A DNA stretch of 64,000 bases. Origin: Telmatactis stephensoni (Eukaryota; Cnidaria; Anthozoa; Actiniaria; Isophelliidae). Each line of letters begins with the position of its first letter. Position 1 is the stretch's first letter. Below the pieces are notes generated by a model, which had not been told where the DNA came from, ran no database searches, and saw only the letters and a program-made list of their open reading frames with translations. Shown piece by piece: positions 35,147 through 44,152 of this stretch. The translations under genes and the position numbers were made by a program. The stretch covers positions 543,501 through 607,500 of the forward strand of contig JALIZF010001820.1 in the NCBI GenBank assembly GCA_029948255.1, read 5' to 3'.

Positions 35147-35425
35147 AAGAGACCATAATACTAAGAGAGCGAAGCTCAGTATTGATGTCTGTGCCATGTT
35201 CGTGGCGGCTAAGGCTATTTTTAGTAACTTCGCCATCGCGCGCGCAAGGCTCTTAGACAATAGAATTCAAACGGTCCCGTCCGCGCGCACGTCAAAAATC
35301 AAATTCTATTGGTGGAGGGACTTGCGCGCGCGATGGCGAAGTTACTAAAAATAGCCTTAGCCGCCACGAACATGGCACAGACATCAATACTGAGCTTCGC
35401 TCTCTTAGTATTATGGTCTCTTGTT
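35147..35425. repeat. Nested palindrome in the core of the 2.5-kb element
   Basis: GAGACCATAATACTAAGAGA at 35149 is mirrored near 35400-35420. The arms (about 110 bp each: GCGAAGCTCAGTATTGATGT, TTCGTGGCGGCTAAGGCTAT, CTTCGCCATCGCGCGCG) are essentially identical. The centre holds GTCCGCGCGCACG. Confidence 0.85.
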
Positions 35426-35430
35426 ACGTG

Positions 35431-35650
35431 TGAGCTTCGTCTACAAGCGCACGAGAAATTCATAGTTCACACCTGTGCTTGCAGAATTGAGTCCCCGGGT
35501 TGAGTCACATGTAGCTTTACCCAAATTTCATAACGAAGACATAGCGTGATTTAAATTAATCAGTTGATATATTGACATTTGACGTTTAATTTATGCGATT
35601 TAAGCACAGGTGTGAACTATGAATTTCTCGTGCGCTTGTAGACGAAGCTT
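35431..35650. repeat. Second inner inverted repeat
   Basis: GCTTCGTCTACAAGCGCACG through CACCTGTGCTT (35433-35478) is mirrored at 35602-35650 around about 120 bp. It joins directly to the right arm of the outer palindrome. Confidence 0.8.
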
Positions 35651-35800
35651 GACTGCAATAAACCCGTGCAGCAAAATTGAATATTAATGTGTAATTATAG
35701 TCGGTAGTTCAGTTTTATAGGCAAAGAAATGAAAACAGTTGCAATAACTTTTCCTTGCATCTGTCTATTAGTTTAAATATTTCACGGTTTTTTCCAATCA

Positions 35801-36150
35801 TAATAATAATAATAATAATAAATGGTTCTTCATAGCGCATCATACAAAAGTCTCGATGCTCTTTACATTAGGCCAGATAGAATTACAGATTCTTGAAGTT
35901 TAACGAAATACCATTAGATTATGCGTTCCTGATAAACAGGAATGTTTTCAGTTGAGATTTAAAGGAAGCCAGAGAGATAGCATGTTTCACGGTGTCCGGT
36001 AAATTGTTCCAAAGGGAAGGTGCAGCCAGTGAAAAGGATCTTTTGCCAAAGGTAGAAGTTCTTGAACCTAGGCATCTTCGAGAAGAAGCTTTGAAGAGGA
36101 ACGCAGTAAACGGCTGGGCTTATACGGCTTGAGAAGATCAGAAAGGTACT
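35801..36150 (-). pseudogene. LINE 3' end (CR1/L2-like) inserted in right arm
   Basis: On the minus strand the frame reads EYLSDLLKPYKPSRLLRSSS, then, after one frameshift, TFGKRSFSLAAPSLWNNLP and LASFKSQLKTFLF before a stop, the classic C-terminal pattern of CR1/L2 LINE ORF2. A 3' UTR and an (ATT)n tail (plus strand (AAT)n at 35801-35820) follow. The left arm lacks this insert, so it arrived after the palindrome formed. Confidence 0.8.
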
Positions 36151-36193
36151 CATTCTTGTTACGCTTCTGTGATGAGTTTTGAAAGTTTCAGTG

Positions 36194-36610
36194 TTACTTA
36201 CTAGTTTTCTTGTTTGCCGACGGCTTAAAATCCACACAGATAAGCTCATCGTCTTCATCTGTTACCGACGTCGTTTGACGTTTTCTTGGTTTTCCCTTTG
36301 ATGATGGTCGATGAGGGTCCATCCAGAATGTTACGAAATTTAAACTTGTGGTTAAATAGGCATCTCGCAAGTGTTCTTCGGTACAAATTGAAAGTTTTCG
36401 CCCTTTTTCGCCGTAGTAACCCAATTCGAAGCTTAGGTCACTGGCTGGGGCAATTTCCTTTGGGTAATTCTCTAACAAAAAACTTTTGAATTTCTGAACA
36501 TTTTTGAATATTGGAATATTTTTCAACGGATACATGGAAGATTGATTCTTGTTTTCTGCCTTCAAGACTTTTAAGAAAACATTGACGCACGTGCTTATGT
36601 CGATGGCCAT
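36194..36610 (-). CDS. 138-residue protein or first exon of unknown transposon, right arm
   Basis: Same 138-codon frame as 34353-34769 on the opposite strand, with identical predicted protein, the same start context and the same donor-like end (ACTAGTAAGT). Absence of amino-acid differences between the arms implies recent duplication or arm-to-arm conversion. Function unknown; basic segment 107-112 and SUMO-interaction-like segment 118-126 as in the left copy. Confidence 0.55.
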   Translation of the reverse strand: MAIDISTCVNVFLKVLKAENKNQSSMYPLKNIPIFKNVQKFKSFLLENYPKEIAPASDLSFELGYYGEKGRKLSICTEEHLRDAYLTTSLNFVTFWMDPHRPSSKGKPRKRQTTSVTDEDDELICVDFKPSANKKTSK

Positions 36611-36735
36611 GTTGTAATGGTTTTGAAAATCCCGCGTAATGGTGTGTAAATATGTATGCTACCCATAACACTCCGCGCCACTAGCTTTCGGGTTTTCTCT
36701 TCACGGGTGACTAAGTTTCTCGGAAAGGGTGTATA

Positions 36736-37534
36736 CATACATCACTGGTTACCTTGTGTCCAAATTCCTATGGAAAGCTTTATTGGATCTTTTCTGGCTT
36801 CTTCAGCTTTTTTTTTACAACAGATTTTCTTACAACAGATTTTTTAACAACTTTTTTTATCTAATATATAGAAATGATAGAGAATGGAGAACGGAAAACA
36901 TATAATAATTACGAAGAGAAGCAATTGTTCTTGCAATTACGAAAAAGACGGAGAGAAACAATTGTCCAGGGCAAGAAGAGAAGAGGAGAACTGAGGTGGT
37001 TAATTGTTTGTAATGTTATGCAGTTTTGTAGAGAAAATCGGTAAAAGGAGCCCATTATATTCGTTTTCGAAAAAAAGCAGACGATTGCTCAGTAATTGGA
37101 GCTAAAGCGATTCTTTTTCGAGGTGGTACTTGTTTGTTGCATAATTTAGAAATGATTGAAATGTGTATTTTTCTTCTTTTATGAAACTGTAGTGTTATAC
37201 ATATGTTGCTTTGCAATTAGAATCAGATGATTTAAGGGAAGAGAAAACATGATAACTGACCATATATAATTGTTTTAACATCAAAATTATTTGTTACTTG
37301 GGATCAACGTGTACCGACCACCAATTTTGGAATTCATTCCAAAAACATTGAGCGTATGTGCAGAGAAGTGTTTGCAAGTGTGCCGTTCTGAATCTGAACA
37401 AAAAGAACAGATATCATCATCTTTGCTTGATGCCTACTTTTTTAAGGGAATCTTTCAGAAGGAGTATATTATGACTAATTTTAACTTGAAAAATTGAGAG
37501 TTTTATTTTCTTTGTTACCTTAAACGTCTACTTT
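36736..37534. other. Intergenic, no gene seen
   Basis: AT-rich, with ACAACAGATTTT repeated near 36818-36850 and purine-rich DNA at 36870-36990. No exon was recognised. Confidence 0.4.
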
Positions 37535-37935
37535 ATAAATCCTTTGTGTGAACACCTTCCTTAACAATTAAAGACTCGTTTGACGGATGCTCAAAATCGG
37601 CCTTAACAAACGATTGTCTTACTGATTTTGCACACATCTTGATCACATTGCTAGATGGTTTCTCTATAGACTCGATGAAGGTCCGTCCAAGTTGTTTTAA
37701 ATATATTTTATTTCTGACTGCATTTACGATACCACTGTAAGTTACGTTACAAAATTGGTGCTTACATTGTGCTTTTCATTAAATTCGAGACAGCTTAGAA
37801 ACGTATTGTCAGGTCCTAGTAGCTCTTTTATGATTTTGATGCCTTTGTCAAAACACGATCTATAGCTAAAACTGATGCATTTCCAACTTTAATATATTTG
37901 TTGTTCCAAATGGGTATCTATGTAATATCTTTTAA
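37535..37935 (-). pseudogene. Degenerate L1/Tx1-type LINE fragment
   Basis: Reading the minus strand across frameshifts gives FDKGIKIIKELLGPDNTFLS, EFNEKHNVSTNFVTYSGIVN and downstream FVKADFEHPSNESLIVKEG. This resembles the region after the RT domain of L1/Tx1-class LINEs, where a (W)xxKGI...LL...F...F...F..Y..(V/L)..AI pattern is usual. Several stops and frameshifts make it a relic. It lies 3' of SDR gene E. Confidence 0.5.
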
Positions 37936-38039
37936 GGCCATAATGGCACAGTATGTCAGATCAGGCTAATCTAAAGTCTATATCCACGTAGATCTTGAAT
38001 TAAGATTCGTAGGAACGTAAGCTAACGTACGCATTTTAA

Positions 38040-41000
38040 TCATTTAGGAGTCCTCATGCGCAAAAAACTATCTTGGATTGCTGTTGGCAACATGGCGCAA
38101 AACTTAACGGTCTTTGCCAAAGGACCAATCAGATAACGAGGTTCTGGGTCACGTGATGTCACTGCGTCCACCAAAGCATTGACGACCAGTCCAACGTTAG
38201 AGCACATGATATCATCAAAGACAAGCTTAACCTTCTTCCGAGCTGGAAGGGGAAAGACAGCACATCAAACAAACAGACAATATACACTTACATACTACAA
38301 GCATACGGTGATATGAGTGGGAACGGTGCGTCAAGGTTGAGGTTTCTCATTGCTTACCGGCCAACCATCCAACTACTAGATCGCATCCAATTTACTTATC
38401 AACAAGGTGACTCATAGTTTAGCTGTACTGAGACCAAAATTTGTCCGAATTGTTTGTTTTATGCAAAATGACCACCATAAGAAAAAAAGCTCACTGTACC
38501 TTCCTCAAGGCTTTCTTCTCCATATTCTTCTCTCATTTCGTCACTCAATCCTTGCCACAAAGACGTCAACTTCTTCCCATAGATTTCAGTAAGCAGGCCA
38601 GTCGGGTAGGCCTGTGCCGGCTCGACGATACACACTTTAACTTTCCAGTCAACCATTTCTCGTCTCAAGGAATCAGAAAAAGCTTCGACACCGTATTTAG
38701 TAACACAGTACGGCCCAAAGCCGTATGCGACAACTAAACCTAAGAGAAATAATAATATCATATAATCGTGATTAATCCTTACCAAAGAGGTCTCTTAGTG
38801 TATTGTAGTTTGTTTGATTATCAAAAGAGAGAAAAGGGAAAAAGTTAGAGAGCTATTGTGAGATGGAAGGAAGAGGGCGTTCTCAAGCTGTTAAGACGAG
38901 AAAACGGTAGACCGCAGAGATCACATGACCTGCTTTCTTCTCGCCTGGCGTTGTCTCTTTGACTAGACATGCGAAAGAGTGAGAAATTTCGTGTTTGCCG
39001 AAAAAGTGAAACTCACTCTCTCATTTGAGTACCAAATGCGCAACACCAGGCACGAAAAAAGTAGATCGCGTGATCCTCTGAACAGGGTATCAGGTTTAAA
39101 CCCACTTGTTGGGATACGCTGATGAAAGACAAGGACGAGTGCCGGTATGGTCTAGCTCCTCAAATTCATGGATAATTATTGGATAAATTCAAAGCAAAAT
39201 TAAAGTTGGTTAATTTATGCAAGTGTTTGGTCAGCGTTTCTGAAATTCATGAATAATTAGTGAATACAAAAACAAAGAAACATCACGGTGACGGTGTTTG
39301 GATACCCTGAATCTGACAAGAAACTAATAAAATTGGGAAATGAATACCCTTTTCAGAGGATCACGCCATTTCCCATTTATTGTGAATCTTAACCTCTCTC
39401 ACATCCTTTTCTTCCTCCACCTTTCAGTGTGGATAGCTAGAGGTTGTGAGTTCAGTTCCGACCCTACACCCGTTTTGGTCTCCGTTTTGCAAGTGCCGTG
39501 GTCCCCACCCTACCACCGCAACAGTTTTTCAAGGGAGCAGCACTCTCATCATGCCTAAGACAGGGACAGTTTGCGAAAATGTTATCCTATTGTATCTCAA
39601 CTTACCTGCACTACTGCTAACGTTCACAATTCGTCCTTCAGCCTTCTTTACAAGTGGCAGGAAGGTTTTGGTGACTTCAATCAAACCCCACAGGTTGACA
39701 TCAGCCATTTTCTTGTAGTCCTCCATCTTGAACCATTCGACTGGGCCACATGTCATTAACCCTGCGTTGTTTATTACGGCCCATACACCTAAATAAGACT
39801 GTGATGGTTACTTAATAGTTCGAAGTTTGGCACAGTAGAGTTGTCCAATATATTTCTGAATCAGAGCAGCTGTACCCTGATTCCAGAGGCGATCAGTTAC
39901 TAGGATCGATTAATAGGAGGAAAAGGGCGCGGAGAGAAGGAAGGAGAAAGGAGAAGAGGGTGAGAAAATTTTTTTCTTCTCCTCTCTCTTCGCCTTCTTC
40001 TACCTTCTTATTCTTCGAGCCCTTTCTCTCCATCAAATTGCCTCTGGGTCGACCATGGTACAGGTCACGAAAGTCACAAATGAATTTTATAAATTACCCA
40101 TTTTTTACTCTGTTTTTACATTATTGCTTTTCCTAGAACAAATTTTCAGTATCCATCGTCATTTTCAGACTTAGTAGATAGAGATAGATTAGCCACTAAC
40201 CGCTAAAACTGTACAAAAACAAAGCTTTCAAAGTGCAAGTGCTGTGGATCGTCATGAAAACACTTTTGATTGACGATTGAGAACGGGCAACCCTATATCG
40301 CGGAATGGCGGAATGACGGAATGGCGGAAAACACCTCCAAATCCTAAAAGGCGGAACGACGGAAAATACCCCCAAATACTAAAACGCGGAATCAACAAAC
40401 TCACAAAACTAATTAAAACAAATAAAAAATGGCAATAAAATGAAGAAATTTGAACTATGTTGCAAAAAAATAGTCACAATAAAAAATGAAAAATAAAATA
40501 GAAAATATAAAAAGTGAATCATTTGATTTTCTATAAGCATTAAAAGCTATTTTGTCAATGAATGCGTTGTTTTGCACAAAAATTACAAAACATTTATTTC
40601 AGTACCGAGCATTGTTTGTTCTACTCAAAGCCAGTTTCGGCAGGCGGCAGTTCGTACGTACTCAAACTATGATTTTGTTTGCTTTTATTTCAACATTTAC
40701 TCTCGTGCTGATAGAGAATAAACACTAAATGCTTGGATGACTCGTTGATGTTGGACTTGCGATGATTTTTGTTGCTTGACGAAAGCGACTACAAAGTCCA
40801 TTCCATGAGAAAGGTTTTTACGTCCGAGTGTCAAACAGTACAGCTCAAAGGAGATGCGATGAAAATCATCTTCCAAGGTGCATGAGGGAGCTGAGAGTAG
40901 TTCAATACAATATGTAGCAAGGAATAAGAAATTATCTATTAGCATTTTGTAGACCCGTGTAGATCTAGAGCACGAGGTAAAGTAGGTAAGTTAAGGTTAT

Positions 41001-42376
41001 TACCGAGCAATTTTTACCGAGCTGAGATCATGTGCCTAAAAATTGTTGCTTGTACACAAATCTACAACAGTTACATGTACATTACGTTCAAAGCTTCTCG
41101 AGTACAATACTGTAGGAACAAATCGCCGAAAATTATCAGTAACGGAACTTAGCACCGTATATCGTATTATATATCGGGAAAGGGAAGTAAAGCTAGTTTG
41201 ACAGACCAGAAGTTTACAGCCGGAAAGTGAGTGACATAATTTGCATAATCGTGAATTAATGAATTTATCACTTGATAAATATACGGAAGGATGGATGAAT
41301 GTAAATGAATTAATGAATGAGGAGAGGAAGAAAGAAAAGAAGGAATAAAGTATATAATTGTCAATGTTGAGGATTTGTGATAAATGATTATTTATTGCTA
41401 AAGTATATTTCTTATTATTTATCGTAATGAGCATTTCAGGTTCTCATGTTTCTAAACAATCAATATCTTTCAGTAAAAAAAGTACTAAACGCCAAGTGTA
41501 GCCGGGCTGATGATACTATAATCAAAACTGAACTATGCATAGATATGTTTATATTAGTTTATTTATTTTTAATTTTTTTTAATTTTTGTGATTTTGTTGA
41601 TTCCGCGTTTTAGTATTTGTGGGTATTTTCCGTCGTTCCGCCTTTTAGGATTTGGAGATGTTTTCCGCCATTCCGTCATTCCGTCATTCTGTCATTCCGC
41701 CATTCCGCGATATAGGGTCGCCCTTGAGAACCGCTTTTATAAGGCTGGTATTTTCTTTGACAAAATGTCTATTTGTTCAAGTCGAAGAGAAAATCGACCC
41801 AATTAATTTGACAAATGCTCATTGTCACTAGATAATTTGCTTTTAACAAGTCACGAGAAAGCGCCATAATAAACAAGTCCTTGACTCCTGCCAGTTTGCA
41901 GTCTGACTGAAACACTCTTCACATTAGCATATGCATGCTTATGATATTATTAGATAACACGCCAAAACGCCTTACAAAATTCTGCGTGAGGCGCTGACAC
42001 ATCAATATCACCTTATAATAGACCGATAGAAGTCTACGATACCTTTATCAGATACCATGTTCTTCACTTGAACAAAGACATCTTGAATCTGCTTGGAGTC
42101 AGTCACATTCATAAGCACACTAACCAAACGATCACTACAAACGCTTTGCAGGTTTTCTTGGCCTCCCTTCGTCAGACAACCAGCGATCACACGGAATCCC
42201 AGCTCATCCAAGCGAATTGCAGTGTTCTTGCCAAACCCCGTGTCACAGCCAGTAATGAGAACATACTTGTTGTGATAGTCACCAACTTTAGGTTTTGGAA
42301 ACAACGACTTGAGAAAGTACCACAAGACTAGTAGGGCTATGATGGAAGTTGGAATGACCATGTACAAGGGATACAT
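38040..42376 (-). CDS. SDR9C-like membrane-anchored dehydrogenase, copy E
   Basis: Exons 42043-42376, 39606-39788, 38500-38739, 38040-38242 (960 nt, 319 residues, stop TGA), GT-AG, all phase 1. Exon 3 is one codon shorter than in the other copies (GEESLEEG instead of nine residues). Tetrad N143, S170, Y183, K187 intact (YCVTK). Exon 1 has private changes: FGKNTAIRLDELGF and TKGGQENL. The first bases of intron 1 (GTATCGTAGACTTCT on the sense strand) match those of gene A, although the rest of the intron does not. Exon 4 (SRDPEPRYLIGP) groups with A and F, which share SRDP, rather than with B, C and D (LRDP). Intron 1 contains the 1.4-kb fold-back element. Active oxidoreductase expected, substrate unknown. 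Confidence 0.92.
40285..41723. mobile_element. 1.44-kb fold-back DNA element with 8-bp target duplication
   Basis: The ends GGGCAACCCTATATCGCGGA and its reverse open arms of about 140 bp made of GGCGGAATGACGGAATG sub-repeats and AAAATACCCCCAAATACTAA. The same octamer TTGAGAAC flanks both sides (40277-40284 and 41724-41731). An 8-bp duplication is typical of hAT and P superfamilies. The interior (about 1.15 kb) has no transposase; a 132-codon minus-strand frame there has no recognisable motif. Inserted in intron 1 of gene E. Confidence 0.85.
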
Positions 42377-43190
42377 CGCGTGGAAGACGAAGTGACTGAA
42401 GATCTAAAGGCTTGCACGGCAACGTCTTGTCAAAGGAACATACAAGAGCTCGAGAATAGATTGGCATATGATGAAACGACGAACGCTGAAACGGAATCAT
42501 CGGAACGAAACGACCGGAACAACCGGAACCAAAGTCGGAATTTATTCGTGTTCTTGATTTATTTATTTATTTTGCCCTTATTTATGATGTTCGCACCGAA
42601 AAATACCGTACGGTTGGGGCAAGCCTCGTATTTATACAACATATCCCTGCATACCCTAGACATATATCCGTGAAATAAAACTTAACATGCAGTATTTTCT
42701 CATTGCACTATATTTTGTACAAACTAGTGAACAGCAGTGAAGCAGAACAGTGCAAATAACAATAGCAACGTATCTAGCCGTCTTTGTGTTTCTTAGTGTA
42801 GTTCATGCCTCAGCGAATTCTTAGTTTGTAAATACATAGCTAAATAGTTGATAACTAAATACTAATTACGCGCTAAATGGTTAGTTGTTGTTTAGCGGAT
42901 ATATGGCGTGCACTCTACCAAAAATATGTAAATGTTATCTAAATGTACACGTCTACAAAAATGCAGAAGAGGAGGATGTCTAGCTACCAAAAAACGCAAA
43001 AAATATTTACTTATATAAAGCTTTACATAGATAAATGCTTATGGATCATGTGTAGGAGGATGGACATAAACAAATTGTTATGTACGTGATGTAAGAAATA
43101 GTAAAATTATTGGGAATTAAGTTCTTTGAGAAGGGGTAACTTAATTAAAATCTGAAAATAAGAACGAAATAGTTCAACAAATTCCTATAT
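42377..43190. other. Upstream of SDR gene E, no gene seen
   Basis: Promoter side of gene E. The plus-strand start ATCGCGTGGAAGACGAAGTGA resembles that of gene D. CCGGAACAACCGGAACC near 42513 and TTTATTTATTTATTTT at 42557 are small repeats. No exon recognised. Confidence 0.4.
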
Positions 43191-43196
43191 AAAACA

Positions 43197-43785
43197 CACG
43201 ACTATGTCCTATAACATACGACTACGGCCTATAACAAATGTACACGACTATGGCCTATAACATACAACTATGGGCTATAACACACAACTATGGCCTATAA
43301 CACACGAGCATGGCCTATAACACACGACTACGGCCTATAACACACGACTATGGCCTATAACACACGACTATGGCCTATAACATACGACTATGGCCTACAA
43401 CACACCACTATGGCCTATAACACACGGCTATGGCCTATAACACACAACTATGGCCTAAAACACATGACTATGGCCTATAACACACCACTATGGCCTATAA
43501 CACACCACTATGGCCTATAACACACAACTATGGCCTATAACACACCACTATGGCCTATAACACACCACTATGGCCTATAACACACAACTATGGCCTATAA
43601 CACACCATTATGGCCTATAACACACCACTATGGCCTATAACACACAACTATGGCCTATAACACACCACTATGGCCTATAACACACCACTATGGCCTATAA
43701 CACACAACTATGGCCTATAACACACCACCATGGCCTATAACACACCACTATGGCCTATAACACACAACTATGGCCTTTAACACAC
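43197..43785. repeat. 20-bp minisatellite with 60-bp higher-order unit
   Basis: About 29 copies of a 20-bp unit (consensus CACACnACTATGGCCTATAA). From about 43481 to 43780 the variants follow a fixed order, CACCACTA, CACCACTA, CACAACTA, repeating five times, so the array evolved as 60-bp trimers. The left side (43197-43480) is irregular, with CGACTA variants. Confidence 0.95.
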
Positions 43786-44011
43786 TTGGCTTTATTCGAG
43801 GATTGCAGTTCAGTGAGCTACATCTTTCAGCTTCGTCGCAAATTTCATCACCCTCTTGTATAAGTTAATGTAGCTCATGTTCTCGAAATTTGAACTCATG
43901 CAAAGGAAGGGGCTTATTCAAAAATTGCTCTTGCAGACGAAGGCTTATTCGGAAGGAGGGCTTATTTGAACCGAGCGGGGGGATTTTTCGGTAATTTACG
44001 GTAGTCAAGTA
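43786..44011. other. Spacer between minisatellite and LINE
   Basis: Nothing recognised. GGGGCTTATTC / GGCTTATTCGG / GGGCTTATTTG at 43909-43970 are three short imperfect repeats. Confidence 0.4.
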
Positions 44012-44052
44012 GTAATAATAATAATAACAACAACAACAACAACAACAACAAC

Positions 44053-44122
<70 letters not shown>

Positions 44123-44152
44123 TAACGCTAATATAACGCTAATATAACGCTA
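44012..44152. repeat. (AAT)n/(AAC)n microsatellite with 11-bp triplication
   Basis: AAT repeats, then (AAC)n at 44027-44053, then a long (AAT)n to about 44121, followed by three copies of AATATAACGCT at 44119-44151 that join directly to the LINE sequence. This is the left insertion junction of the R4-like element. Confidence 0.9.

Larger units (their letters stand above)
34227..36735. mobile_element. 2.5-kb palindromic element with a coding exon in each arm
   Basis: Inverted ends TATACACCCTTTCCGAGAAA. Arms run from 34227 to about 35041 and from about 35648 to 36735. Each arm carries the same 138-codon frame, pointing inward. The left arm has a roughly 75-bp AT-rich insert (34937-35011), and the right arm a LINE tail (35801-36150). 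The centre contains two further palindromes (35147-35425; 35431-35650). The outer TA may be a target duplication. I read it as two 5' ends of an unknown DNA transposon joined tail-to-tail around a fold-back core. It is in the intergenic space between genes D and E. Confidence 0.8.

Noticed and set aside
41036..41434. 132-codon minus-strand frame inside the 1.44-kb fold-back element
   Set aside because: AT-rich, no transposase motif, no related frame seen elsewhere in the window.
43197..43785. CRISPR-like array of short repeats
   Set aside because: Pure tandem 20-bp minisatellite without unique spacers.
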